DNA of 64,000 bases from Moritella viscosa. Its GTDB lineage: Bacteria; Pseudomonadota; Gammaproteobacteria; Enterobacterales; Moritellaceae. Below are positions 42,403 to 53,600 of this stretch, in pieces (positions within the stretch are counted from its first letter, which is position 1; every line of letters starts with the position of its first letter). The stretch is from NCBI GenBank assembly GCA_000953735.1, contig LN554852.1, positions 2,119,846 to 2,183,845 on the forward strand, in the 5' to 3' direction. The notes beneath the pieces are model-generated. The model was not told the origin of the DNA. It saw only the letters and a program-made list of their open reading frames with translations, and searched no databases. Both the position numbers and the translations under genes were made by a program.

Positions 42403-42549
42403 TTATTTCTAGTTTTAAAAAAGGAAAGATAACATGCTAATTGAGAGATCTGCGTGGTCTGCCTGAGGCCAAGTTTAATTAAAATCCCAACAATAATCCC
42501 TTTGTTACCGTCTTATACTTCCTACCTACGTTAATAATGATATACCCGT
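42403..42549. other. Spacer at the end of the late operon
   Basis: 147 bp between the convergent appendage and integrase genes. AAAGGAAAGATAAC followed by a complete tiny frame (42434-42466, MLIERSAWSA) looks like the start of one more tail gene cut short. No good terminator is seen. Confidence 0.45.
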
Positions 42550-44169
42550 TTAAACGACTGGATTAGCTGTTCTTTTAATACGGCTGGTATCTATTTTGAT
42601 CTTTGATTTAGTCACAAGCTGTTGCCAATCATTAGGACCATCAAACACATCATCAGGTATGCGTAAGGTATACATCGGAGTAAAATCACGGTTACTGAGT
42701 GGTTTGAAAAAAACTTTTCTATTCATTGATAATTCAATCAAAACACCAAAGTCATATATCTTAATATTGCTGATGAGTTGTTGTAATTTAGATTGTAGCT
42801 TTAATCTAACATCGTAAACTTCATTGTATAAAGCATCTTCTATTATTTGATCTCTCTCTGCTAAGTTTAACTGTGGCGCTGAAATGTTCTCAGCAGCTTC
42901 TTCTTTTATTAGTTCTTTCTTCAAGTCTGCTATCTGTTGTTCTAGTTCAACTGACTTGTTGATGATTAGCTTGGATACATTACCAGACATAATAGCTTGA
43001 ACTAAGTTTTCATTTTGTTTATTAAAATCGTCTATTTGAGCTTTGATAAAAGGTAATTTTGACTGGTTTTTTTTGTTAGTAGAAAAGTCTATTTCAAATA
43101 GCACTAAAATCATGCCTATCTCAAATGATTTGAGATGATAGGAATTGTTATGACAGCAGCCATCAGTTTGGGCTGATGTTTTACATCTGAAGGTTCGTTT
43201 TCTTAAAAAAGGTGCATTTTTAAGTTTATGAGTTCGCATCGCTCTATCACAATGTCCACAAGTTAATAACCCACTGAACAGATTCGGCACTTCATTGGTT
43301 GTTGTTTTAGTTCTATGATTAAGCCTAACTTTTGACTGCTGTTGAACGATAAAGAAATCTTCTTTAGATACAATAGCAGGATAATACCCATCACGCTCAA
43401 TGGTTGTTTTAGTGCCGACGAATTTACCATACACAGCATGGTTAGATAATATTCGCTGTATTTTATTTTGTGTCCAAATTGAATTACTTCTTTTGTCATA
43501 AACAGGAACTGGTATTTTTTCTTTAGTGAACACTTTTGCGATCTTAGTTGCTCCATAACCCTGTAGTGCTAACTGAAAAATACGTTGGACTAACTCAGCT
43601 TCGGGCTTGATGGTAAACTTTGTTCGTTCAGAGTTTACTTTTAACCATACAGGAACCGTTTTAGTAAAAATAACACCATGTTCTTCAACAAGTTTCATTT
43701 TGCTATCAAAAGCTTTTTTAACCCGTTGTGCTTTTTGTTTAGACTCGTCATAACTTCGTGCCATTTGCGCTAAGACACCAAATAGCTCATATGGATTTTT
43801 ATTGATACTTTCTGATGTGAATATTTTATCTTCTGAGATGATGTGTAATTCAATACCAGCATTAATCAATATGCTGAACTGGCTAAATTGATCCATTACA
43901 CCCATGCGACCTAAGCGGTCAAAGTTTTCCACCAGAAGGCAATCAAAACTTATTGAATTAGATTGAACCGCGTGAAGTAAAACACCTAGCTCGCCTTTAC
44001 TTTTATGGTGTCCTTTGAAAGCAGACAAGCCGTCATCAACTAAGTCATCAACGAGCTGTAAATCTAAACGCTTAATCCAATTAGTAACCATTTCTTTTTG
44101 GCGTGTTAATCCATGCCCTTTGAGTTGTTTACCACTTGAAACACGTCTGTATGATACTGCTGTTTTCAT
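42550..44169 (-). CDS. Large serine recombinase (phage integrase)
   Basis: 539 residues. N-terminal resolvase domain (1-150): SYRRVSSGKQ with the catalytic serine near residue 11, VENFDRLGRMGV with the conserved Arg pair, and the linking helix. The recombinase domain (about 165-280) shows PEAELVQRIFQLALQGYGATKIA and NSIWTQNKIQRILSN. A zinc ribbon (about 300-345, FSGLLTCGHCDRAM, then two more Cys) carries a coiled-coil insert (about 395-440) as in phiC31/TP901-like integrases. It catalyses attP x attB recombination by a Ser-linked 2-bp staggered break and makes no tyrosine-type core. It lies next to the right junction. Confidence 0.95.
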   Translation of the reverse strand: MKTAVSYRRVSSGKQLKGHGLTRQKEMVTNWIKRLDLQLVDDLVDDGLSAFKGHHKSKGELGVLLHAVQSNSISFDCLLVENFDRLGRMGVMDQFSQFSILINAGIELHIISEDKIFTSESINKNPYELFGVLAQMARSYDESKQKAQRVKKAFDSKMKLVEEHGVIFTKTVPVWLKVNSERTKFTIKPEAELVQRIFQLALQGYGATKIAKVFTKEKIPVPVYDKRSNSIWTQNKIQRILSNHAVYGKFVGTKTTIERDGYYPAIVSKEDFFIVQQQSKVRLNHRTKTTTNEVPNLFSGLLTCGHCDRAMRTHKLKNAPFLRKRTFRCKTSAQTDGCCHNNSYHLKSFEIGMILVLFEIDFSTNKKNQSKLPFIKAQIDDFNKQNENLVQAIMSGNVSKLIINKSVELEQQIADLKKELIKEEAAENISAPQLNLAERDQIIEDALYNEVYDVRLKLQSKLQQLISNIKIYDFGVLIELSMNRKVFFKPLSNRDFTPMYTLRIPDDVFDGPNDWQQLVTKSKIKIDTSRIKRTANPVV

Positions 44170-44235
44170 AAAAACCCCTGTTTAGTATATATATATTAGT
44201 AACTTATTAACATTATGGCTTAATGTTGCAAATAA

Positions 44236-44260
44236 TACAAAAGTCCTGCTTTTCCAGGCA
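44236..44260. other. Prophage right attachment junction (attR)
   Basis: Host coding similarity begins at about 44242-44250: in the frame of the gene that follows, SPAFPGSILADQHALNN is read, with a phage-derived stop at 44233. A CT at 44246-44247 is in phase with CT at 5871-5872 and would restore the gene. The integrase gene starts 70 bp to the left. Confidence 0.65.
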
Positions 44261-45612
44261 GTATTCTTGCTGACCAACATGCCCTGAATAACAAACAACG
44301 CCGCTTATACTTACAGCTATCTGGTCGTCCTGCGTATATCCAATCTGATTATATACGTGTGAATGATAAGGTGGCAGGCGTTGTGGGTATTTTACAGTTT
44401 AGTTATGGCGAATTTAGATTAGTCACGGCTGATCGGGTTTCTAAAATACAGTTCACGCATTTAAGTGACCGTGAAACATTACCCCCGCGGACGACGCAGC
44501 ATTTGCGTATTGCTAGTTTCAATTTACTTAATTATTTTAATAGCATAGCTGGTGGGGCTAATAATCCATTAAGGCATAATAGGGGGGCTGCAACATTATT
44601 AGCGTTATACCGACAAGAAACTAAATTGGTTAAAACAATAGTCACACTTGATGCTGACTTTATTGGTTTGATGGAAGTGGAAAACAATGGTTTTGGTGAA
44701 AATTCAGCGGTTCAACGGTTATTAAGCTTAGTCAATCGTCAAATAAAGGATCCAGATAAACATTATAAAATGCTACAACCTGACAAGTCAGATTTATATC
44801 GAGGACGTTACTTAGGTTCGGGAGCAATTACTGTTGCTGGTTTCTATCGACCATCTAAGCTTAAGCATGTCGTGACCCGCGTAATTGATCTGCCTATACA
44901 GCGTAGTATTTTGGGTAATGCTTATCATCGGCCAGCGTTAACGCCTACATTTATGAGAGAAAGAGGCCATAAGAAAGAAAATGAACAACTCACTATTAGT
45001 GTTAACCATTTTAAATCTAAAGGCTCTAAATGTGCAGCAGACAAGCAACGCTCAGCAATGCTCAAACGGTTAAAAAACAGTAGTAAGGATAGAGCTGCAC
45101 TAGAAAAATGGCAAAGAACCAAACTAAAATTAAAACAAGATAGGCAGGGGCATTGTGCTATGTTTCGATCGTTAGCGGCGAGTGTGTTGGCACGGTCACT
45201 GGCTCTGCAAGGTGGAGATAAGATTATATTGGGTGACTTGAATAGTTACCCCAAAGAGGATCCGCTGTTAGTGCTAACTGATTATAAACAAGATCGTTAT
45301 GCTTATTATAAAATAAAGGGTAGTGCACATAGTTATCTTGATCAGCAATTAATTGATCTTAAACTGGATTATGGTTTTGGTTATCATGATCCATTTGTAT
45401 ATGAAAATACAGATAGCTGGACTTACTCGTTTCAGGCATTAGGTCGTTTAGATTACATACTGGTTAGTTCTGACCTTTTATCCGATGTGGTAGTTAAAAA
45501 AGTATGGCATATTAATGCAGCTGAAAGCCGATTATTAAATAAGGATAAAGGTTTTTTAAATGATATTGCATTTTCATCAGATCATGACCCTTTGTTTATT
45601 GAGTTAGAGTAA
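44239..45612 (+). pseudogene. Extracellular nuclease, ExeM type, C-terminal half (catalytic domain)
   Basis: The second part of the gene split by the prophage. From SPAFPGSILADQ it continues NDKVAGVVGILQFSYGEFRLV and then the endonuclease/exonuclease/phosphatase fold: IASFNLLNYF (Asn), DFIGLMEVENNGFG (metal-binding Glu), VNHFKSKGSKC (His), IILGDLNSYPKEDPL (Asp-x-Asn), LDYILVS and FSSDHDPLFI (catalytic Asp-His). It has no start or signal peptide of its own. A GTG at 44359 could begin translation but the product would stay in the cytoplasm. Confidence 0.88.
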
Positions 45613-45773
45613 TATAATTTATTTGAATAATGCAGCATAGACATACCCAATTAATAAAATATCACTGTATAATTGAGTACCCATATGGAGGTGTGTTGTG
45701 CGTAGTTAGCTTCTGAAACTATGGATATATCGTTTTCGATTATTACTTTATATTACTTATTATTTGGTGTGCA

Positions 45774-46811
45774 ATGAACAAAAAGTTAACTTACCAAGAA
45801 TTAGAAGCACAAGTTGTAAAGCTAGAAAGTAAATCTGAAAATCTACAAAAACAACTTGATCTTACTGACCAAATAACAAATGAATTGTTAAGATCGACGA
45901 AGCTATTACAGACCTTAGTAGATACTATCCCCTGCCCGTTTTTTTATAAAAATATCGATGGCGTATATCAACAGTGTAATGATGCTTTTTCGCAGGTGAT
46001 ATTAGGGATCGATAAAGATAAAATCATTAATAAATCGTTATTCGATTTGAGCGATTATATACCTAATGAATTAGCTGAAATTTACCATGCTAAAGATTTA
46101 TTGTTACTAAAAAAACCTGGTACGCAAGTTTACGAAACCTCTGTTAAATGTGCTGATGGTTCTATCCGCATATTTATCTTTTATAAAGCATCTGTGCTTG
46201 ATAAGTACAAGCAGGTTATTGGGGTTGTTGGCATAATGCTTGATGTTACTGAACTGAAGAAGCAAAAGCGGGAGCTACGAGAAAATAACCGTCGTTTAGA
46301 AATGTGTTCACTGACAGACCCATTGACTGGGTTGTATAACCGTCGTAAATTCAACGATGTATTTCCAGAGAACTTACGCGTGGCTAGACGCCATCATCGT
46401 TTATTAAATTTCGCTATTATCGATATAGATAATTTTAAAAAATTCAATGATAGCTATGGGCATGTAGCCGGTGATAATGCTTTGGTTATAATTTCTAATT
46501 TGCTACAGAATAAGTTATTACGCACTGACGATTATATATTTCGTTTAGGTGGTGAAGAATTTGGGCTGTTATTTTATGCCGATGATGAAATAGCAGCATC
46601 GCAATTTGTGAACGATATTCGTTTAGCAGTGCAGGGCTTGGGGATCCCGCATAAGGAGAATAATGGCTATTCATGTGTAACAATATCACTAGGTATGGTG
46701 ACGATTAAATACACTGATAAAGATATGTTAACCTTGTATGAAATGGCAGATAAATTGTTGTACAAAGTGAAGAACTCAGGAAAAAACCAGATATTAGCCA
46801 AGCTCGTTTAA
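45774..46811 (+). CDS. PAS-GGDEF diguanylate cyclase
   Basis: 345 residues, no membrane segment. N-terminal coiled coil (5-45), a PAS domain (about 45-160, TIPCPFFYKNIDGVYQQCND and VVGIMLDVTELKKQ), then the GGDEF domain (about 180-345). DPLTGLYNRRKF begins the domain, and the active-site loop is GGEEF in FRLGGEEFGLL. RTDD five residues before it gives an RxxD inhibitory site, so c-di-GMP made by this enzyme can feed back. It senses a cytoplasmic ligand through PAS. A strong hairpin overlaps its end. Confidence 0.92.
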   Translation: MNKKLTYQELEAQVVKLESKSENLQKQLDLTDQITNELLRSTKLLQTLVDTIPCPFFYKNIDGVYQQCNDAFSQVILGIDKDKIINKSLFDLSDYIPNELAEIYHAKDLLLLKKPGTQVYETSVKCADGSIRIFIFYKASVLDKYKQVIGVVGIMLDVTELKKQKRELRENNRRLEMCSLTDPLTGLYNRRKFNDVFPENLRVARRHHRLLNFAIIDIDNFKKFNDSYGHVAGDNALVIISNLLQNKLLRTDDYIFRLGGEEFGLLFYADDEIAASQFVNDIRLAVQGLGIPHKENNGYSCVTISLGMVTIKYTDKDMLTLYEMADKLLYKVKNSGKNQILAKLV

Positions 46812-46844
46812 GGTGCGATGAAAGCGAACCTTAAACGAGCTTGG
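46798..46844. terminator. Bidirectional terminator hairpin
   Basis: CCAAGCTCGTTTAAGG (46798-46813) and its exact complement (46829-46844), a 16-bp stem with a 15-nt loop, followed by TTTATT. The left arm includes the last codons and stop of the diguanylate cyclase gene. It separates it from the convergent phosphatase. Confidence 0.85.
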
Positions 46845-46886
46845 TTTATTACTTACCTTGGTTCTGTATTACCGTTAGGTGTTTTC

Positions 46887-48527
46887 TTATAGTAATGCGT
46901 CAGCCATTTTCTGACTTAATTCAACATGATGTTGCATGGTCGAAAACTGTTTGGTAATACTCTCAGGTCCAAATGCATAGACAGGTACTGGAGAGGCTGT
47001 ATGTGTGCCTGTTCCCCAAACCACATTTTGCGCAGTCCCTAATACACGACCAATTAAATTAGCATGAAGTTCATCACCGTATACGTAGAATTCTTTAAAG
47101 TCATTAACTTTCGGGAACTCCTTCGCACTTAGGTATTTATGGCCTGCCACGTGATATTCATTTTTTTCACGTAGAGCAACGGGCGCGGCTTGCTCGGCTG
47201 TTACTTTGAATACGCTGTAGCTGTTGATCGCATCAGCCCATTGTTGTCCTGTGGTATTTTTGAAATCCCAATCAGCACTGACTTTATCCATCATCGCATA
47301 GAAAGTACCGCTTTGAGCATACAGCTTATCAAGTTGTGAAAGTTCACCAAAGTTGAAGTTGGGTTTGTATTCTTTACCTTGCATCCCATTACCGGTTAAG
47401 TGCTGTGCTTCTGGTAAGTCATTACGTGAATAGCTGAATCCAAAGCTACCTGTTTCATGATCTGCAGTGACAATAACGAGCGAATCGTTGCGATCTTTTA
47501 CCCAGTCATAAACCGCGGCTACTGCTTCATCAAATTTTATTAATTCATGTAGCATCCAACCTGCATCATTAACATGACCAGCCCAGTCTATTTGTCCACC
47601 TTCAATCATAAGGAAGAAACCATCTTCATCTTTAGATAATATATCTAAGGCTTTAATGGTCATGTCACGTAATGATGGCTGCGTACAGCTGTTGTCTTGT
47701 TTACATGCGGTATAAGCAATACCGTCTGCCATACCTGAGTTGGCAAATAACCCGAGCAGTTTAGTGCCTTCAGCTGCAGTGAGTTGGTCTTTATTGAACG
47801 AAAGATTGTAGCCGTATTGTTCTTTGGCTTCTAATAATAAATTACGTTGGTCTTTACGTTTTGATTTTTTGTAAAGGCTGTTAGGTATACCTAAAGCGGC
47901 CATTTGATCACGGCTAGCTTGGTTAGTTTTAATGTCAGCGGGTAGGAATACTCGTGTACCGCCTGATAACATTACATCGACACTGCCTGATTCGATTAGC
48001 TGTTCTGCGATCTTAGCTTCATACGAACGGTGTGGCTGATGGGCTGCGAATGCAGCGGGTGTTGCATGGGTAATACGGGTGTCTGATACTAGACCTGTTG
48101 CTTTACCCTGTGCTTTGGCTTTTTCTAAGATTGTCTCAACCACATTTCCTTGCCTATCTAGACCGATCATTTCAGATCCGGCTGCAAGGCCTGTCGCGAG
48201 TTGAGTTGCTGAACACGCTGAATCAACAACAAGGCTACCATTATTCCCATAAGGGGCGTTTAACGATAAACCCATTTGGCCCGCATCTGCGAATGTTGAT
48301 AATGCGGTTTTATTGCCTTTATCGTTATAAATAGAAAGTGGGGCACGCTGTGCGTATTCTTCTAATAGACCCACCTGTTGAGGTCCCATACCATCACCAA
48401 TCATCAAGATTAAATTTTTAACTTTGGTTGGCTCTGGAGTACTTACGGTAGAAGTTGGAGAGTTGTTGCAAGCACTAAGAAACACGCTCGAAATCGCAAG
48501 TATTAATACACTATTTTTAATCATCAT
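46887..48527 (-). CDS. Alkaline phosphatase, PhoA family, lipoprotein
   Basis: 546 residues. A lipoprotein signal (LILAISSVFLSAC, Cys20) is followed by a Thr/Ser/Pro linker. LILMIGDGMGPQQVG holds the first metal Asp. VVDSACSATQLATG has the catalytic Ser and Zn-ligand Asp context. MIEGGQIDWAGHVND, VIVTADHETGSFGF and GTHTASPVPVYAFG carry further metal ligands (His and Asp). The protein hydrolyses phosphate esters, likely exposed on the outer membrane or in the periplasm. The length is greater than E. coli PhoA (about 470) because of an insert near LYKKSKRKDQ. No Pho box is visible by eye. Confidence 0.9.
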   Translation of the reverse strand: MMIKNSVLILAISSVFLSACNNSPTSTVSTPEPTKVKNLILMIGDGMGPQQVGLLEEYAQRAPLSIYNDKGNKTALSTFADAGQMGLSLNAPYGNNGSLVVDSACSATQLATGLAAGSEMIGLDRQGNVVETILEKAKAQGKATGLVSDTRITHATPAAFAAHQPHRSYEAKIAEQLIESGSVDVMLSGGTRVFLPADIKTNQASRDQMAALGIPNSLYKKSKRKDQRNLLLEAKEQYGYNLSFNKDQLTAAEGTKLLGLFANSGMADGIAYTACKQDNSCTQPSLRDMTIKALDILSKDEDGFFLMIEGGQIDWAGHVNDAGWMLHELIKFDEAVAAVYDWVKDRNDSLVIVTADHETGSFGFSYSRNDLPEAQHLTGNGMQGKEYKPNFNFGELSQLDKLYAQSGTFYAMMDKVSADWDFKNTTGQQWADAINSYSVFKVTAEQAAPVALREKNEYHVAGHKYLSAKEFPKVNDFKEFYVYGDELHANLIGRVLGTAQNVVWGTGTHTASPVPVYAFGPESITKQFSTMQHHVELSQKMADALL

Positions 48528-48743
48528 AAATCCCTGTAAATGGTTAATCTAGTTGTTTTTATTGCAGCTAGGGTATAAGACATATGTGACATTTATATGA
48601 ATTTATTAATTATATATAAAATAGTTTTGTTGTGTTTAGTAACTAAGTTAAGTTTTTCGAGTTGGTTTATCTGTGACAATTAAATTATAAAATACAACAA
48701 GATGTTTAAATATGAGTATACCTTGTTGTATTTTATGCCTTAA

Positions 48744-50398
48744 TTAATCTTTTAATACCGTGATAAGCTCGCGCTTAAGTATTTTACCTACGGCACTTTT
48801 TGGTAGTGTATCGCGAAACTCAATCTTACGTGGTATTTTATAAGCGGTTAAATAACGGCGGCAGAATGTTTGTATGTCTTTGCTCGTCAGTGTTTTATTG
48901 GTACTGCATATAAATACTTTAATCTGCTCGCCAGTGATTTGGTGAGGGATGCCAACTGCAGCCGCTTCTTCAATATCAGGATGTAATCGAAGTACTTCTT
49001 CAATTTCAGCAGGGTAAACATTGAAGCCAGAAACCAAAATCATGTCTTTTTTACGATCTACAATAAAAAAAGCACCGTCTTTATCCATACGTGCTATATC
49101 GCCAGTCGAAAACCAACCGTCACTATCAATTGATTGAGATGTTGCTTCTTCCTGCTTCCAATATCCAGCCAAACTTGCAGTTCGCCAACTTCATCGACTC
49201 CCAGTGGCTGCTTATCATCATTCACGACACGCATTTCTGTTGATGGTAATGGGACGCCAATACCCGCTGTATATTCTTGTTGAGTATGTATACCACTGCA
49301 CACAACAGGCGAACATTCTGTTAGGCCGTAACCTTCGATGATTGGCATCCCTGTTACTTTTTGCCATTCTTTTGCAACATCTTCTTGGGTTGACATGCCT
49401 CCCGCGATGGTAAAACGACAGCTGCTGAAATCTAATGCGCGGAACTTTTCGTTCTTTAACATTGCGTTGAACAGAGTATTCAAACCGAAAAAGGTAGTAA
49501 AAGGATAATCTTTTAGTTCTTTGACAAAACTGTCCATATCTCGAGGATTCGTAATTAATAAATTACGCCCCCCAATCATCATTATAAACATCAGACTTAC
49601 TGAATTAGCAAAGATATGGTAAAGCGGTAGGGGAGTAACTACATGATCATTAGACAAAAGTGTACGCGGAGAGAATTGACCAAAAACTTGCAATACATTA
49701 GCGACAATATTGCGATGCGTTAACATGGCACCTTTTGCTACGCCTGTTGTACCACCTGTATATTGCAGATATGCAATATCTTCAGGTTTACATGCGGGGC
49801 GGCGATAAGAACGTTTACGTCCGGTGGCTATTACTTTACGCATTGAAATAGCATTGGAAATATGAAAATTGGGGATCATTTTTTTAACGTACTTAATAGC
49901 GAAGTTAACCAAGGTACGTTTTGGTTGTGGTAATTGATCGCCTACACTGGTCATTATCACATGCTTGATACTGGTTTGCGGTAATACCTTTTCGAGATTA
50001 GCGCCAAAATTGGTAATAGCAACAATCATTTTTGTGCCTGAATCCGCTAATTGATGCTGTAATTCTCGTTGTGTATAAAGGGGGTTAACGTTAACCGCAA
50101 TTAGTCCGGCTCGAAGAATACCAAAAAGCGCAATTGGGTACTGCAGTAGGTTTGGCATCATTATTGCGCAACGGTCACCAGGCTGCATTTTTAGATCATG
50201 TTGTAGATAAGCAGCAAAAGCGCGACTTTGTTCTTCAAGTTGACGAAAGGTAAGTGTTGCGCCCATGTTCAAAAAGGCGATTGAATCCGCGTGTTTTTTA
50301 CAGCTTTGTTCTACGATATCTAAAATACTGTCATATTGTGATGCATCGATGAATTCTGGTACATCACTAGGGTAGCGATTTAGCCAAGCTTTTTCCAT
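48744..50398 (-). pseudogene. fadD: Long-chain fatty acid-CoA ligase, frameshifted
   Basis: The N-terminal part (50398 to about 49174) is a full FadD-type adenylate-forming enzyme: YLQYTGGTTGVAKGAMLTHRN (P-loop, in parts), PLPLYHIFA, EGYGLTECSPVV. After VGELQV the frame is lost. The C-terminal part resumes in another frame at MAGYWKQEEATSQ with GWFSTGDIARMDKDG, DRKKDMILVSGFNVYPAEIEEV and PKSAVGKILKRELI. Comparison with E. coli FadD (VKGPQVMLGYW) predicts that about 16 bp between two CAAGTT copies were lost at about 49170-49175. As it stands the gene yields a truncated protein with no C-terminal domain. A sequencing error is the alternative. Confidence 0.85.
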
Positions 50399-50583
50399 AT
50401 TGTCACTCTCTGTAGGTCGAGGTGCAGTAGAGTTACTGCTCTAAAATGATGGGTGTTGGCAGATCATAACCCTGTTAGATGGATATGCAAGTTATTATCT
50501 ACTAATTAAATCATAAATTAGTGAAAACAAGTATTGGAGTATGACTTTATACACAGTACTTTAATGCTGGTGTGCACTTGGAA

Positions 50584-50612
50584 GCCCTGTTGACGTAATC
50601 AACGAGGGCTCT
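50584..50612. terminator. Hairpin between fadD and the protease gene
   Basis: AGCCCTGTTGA and TCAACGAGGGCT pair with one bulged base around CGTAA. No T-run is seen, so activity is uncertain. It lies downstream of the minus-strand protease gene. Confidence 0.4.
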
Positions 50613-50631
50613 ATGGTCTCAGGTGTATTTT

Positions 50632-53600
50632 TTATCGGTTTACATTTTTACGGTAGAATAACAGTGAGGCTAACGTTAAGACGAACCAGTACGACGAAGT
50701 ACCACCTGAGGAATTGTTATCAGGAGTTGACTTAGTATTGGTAATCATCAAGTTAAGAGCTTGTATTACAACTGTGTGACCGTCACTTACCGTTAGCTGT
50801 ATAGCAATACCGGTATCGCTATTGATTTCAGGTAAGGATAGCTCTATTTTACCGGGGGCTATGTTGGTTAACTGAATATTGATGTTGTCTGGTAAAGTCC
50901 ATTGGTAAGTCAGTAGATCATTATCAATGTCACTAGAACTTGACGCATCAATGATGATATTTGTTAGTTCCGATGCAGTACTTGGCGCTGATACCATCAC
51001 GTTTGGTGCGTTATTTTCTATTTCGGGATAAACAGCTGCGGTGATAGATACGCTATTATTTGTGGCTTTATCTATATCATAATTACCACCGTCTTCGATC
51101 TGAATTAATATACATTCATCCCCTTGATTTAAGCCATATACATAGCTTTCATGCATTATCTCGGGGCAATTACCGTTGAGGTTGAATGGTGCAGAAGATA
51201 CATTGTTATACGTGCCAGCGCTGAGTATTGACCAGCCAGATAATTTTGTATGTAAATACAAGAACGAATTGGCAGGTAATGGCTCTGTTGGGACAACAAT
51301 GAATGCTGATTCACCACTCGGTTTTTTATTGATTCGCACATTGATTAACGCACTTGCTAATCGTCGTTCATTAGCATGAATTGACTTGGTATTTATCGGA
51401 ATATCACTGAAATGAATATCTGCAAACTCAGCATCGGCACCTTTACTTTGTAAGTTAATATCGCCAAGCGATAACTTACTTGATGCCTTAACAAATAAGG
51501 GGAGGTTACTGCTACTTAAGGGGAGCTGAGTTACATTATTATTGATGTCGAGGTAATCAACAATACCGTCCCCGTCGGTGTCTGCATAACCTTCATCTTG
51601 ATCGTTAATTCCATCTTGGTCTGTGTCTTCTAGTCCTAATGCTGGTAGCGTATTTTTGACCAAGATTTGGACTGTTAGCTGATTATATAACAGTGCCGCA
51701 GTATTCGTTTCTGACACGGTTATATCGACAGAGTAAGTACCCGTTGGGATCGTCGCTGGATCAAATTCGATACGGTTTCCATTTTTCTGAGTGAGTGCCG
51801 CTCCGAATTCACTCGGGAAGTTGAATGAAACTGTATGCTGGTCAGCTAAATTGATATCATTGATCGACACATCAAGATAAGCTAAACCAAGACTTTTTTG
51901 TACTAAAGTCACAGGGTGTTCGGCTTGCTTAATATTAACGCTCAGGCTTGGTGCTTGATTATCGCTAATTAGTGATATTTGACCAATACCACTGGTGATG
52001 TGTGCATTTACAGCACTGTCTAGACCGACAGTAATACTATTACCGGAATGGTTTGTTGGAATATTAAATACTAATTCACCCGACATACCTTGGTTAATCT
52101 CTAATTGTGATTGTATGGGTGTTATTAACCCAGTTACTGTGTAATCAATTTGCACAGGATATTGGGCTGCCGGGCCATTGAGGTAAACAGGCACGATGAC
52201 TTGATTGCCGACTGCTGTTTGGATTTGGGCTGGTATTTCAATTTGTGGATTGATGGCAACAGTAACTTGTGCTCTTGCCATATTGTTTGATTGATCTACA
52301 GCCTGAACGTTAACAAGGTGTAATCCCGATTTTAGTAGAGAAGGTGTCGTTATTTGTGCGTTAATATCACCATCTATAAGATCATTTGCTTGTAGGTTTA
52401 ACACTTGAGTTAGATCTGTAAATATACCTTGGCTAGAAACTTGATAGAGTGGAGATAAATTAAATTCTGGTGCAATCGTATCTCTAATTCGTAATATTTG
52501 TGTTGCTGTTGCAGTGTTGCCTGAGTGATCCGTTGCAGTCCAGGTAATGTTATGATCACCAATTGCTAGGTTTACCGTTATATTGTGATTTATTTGAACG
52601 GGTAATCCGCTGTTATCACTGACAGTATTAAGCGGTAAGGTGAGGGCGCTAACGTCCGTTAATGTCGCTTCTGCTTCAATTTGGATATCAGCAATAGCGC
52701 TAAACGTTGGCGGTTGCATTTTACCTATATTGCTATCGCGAGGTGCGCTATCTTCACTGTCTGGTACACCATCAGCATCCGTATCACTGTTGTTGATGTC
52801 AGAATCTACCTGGTATTCAGCTAAATTAGTAAGGCCATCCTGATCAGGGTCAAGTGACGCATCGGCTGGATCGTTTGGATCCAGACTGTTGTCTAATTCC
52901 CATTGGTCAGGCATACCATCATTGTCACTATCTTGAATGGTTGAATTAAAACTGACGTTGTCAATCCAAGCTCTGTCTTGATCGGTAGATACACTACTAT
53001 CTTTACGGTAAACCCATTTAATGGTGTGATTGCCAGCTGAAATATTGACAGTGTGTGTTGACCAGTCTTGAGCACCTGAAATATTGGTTATAGCTTGGTC
53101 ATCAAGATAAACGGTTAAAAAATCCCAGTTTAATTCTGACTCAACTTTATAATCATAGGATAAAACCCCTTCATTAAAATTCCCGAACCAGATGATAGTT
53201 GAATTCTGATTATGCTCTATATTTTGAGACGTTAATGAATAGTTGCTATTGTTTGCTTCATCATTACTAACTTTCCAACTGGCGTTGGCATTGACATCAC
53301 TAATCCAACCTTGTGGTGATTGCAGGTCTTCGAAATCGAATAAAACATTTTTAATCGATGGCGGCTGCTGATTTGCATCGCTTGGATCAGTTCCTGCTTG
53401 AAACTCTGAAAGATTAGAAAAACCATCATTATCTAAGTCATCAGATACATCAAGATTATTTAGTGGGTCTAAACCATACGATATTTCCCAGCCATCAGGT
53501 ATTTGATCGTTATCACTATCTGCGTTGTTGGCTAAAGTCCCGAGTTGAAATTCGGTCAAATTATCTAACCCATCGTTGTCTAAATCGGTATTAGCATCGG

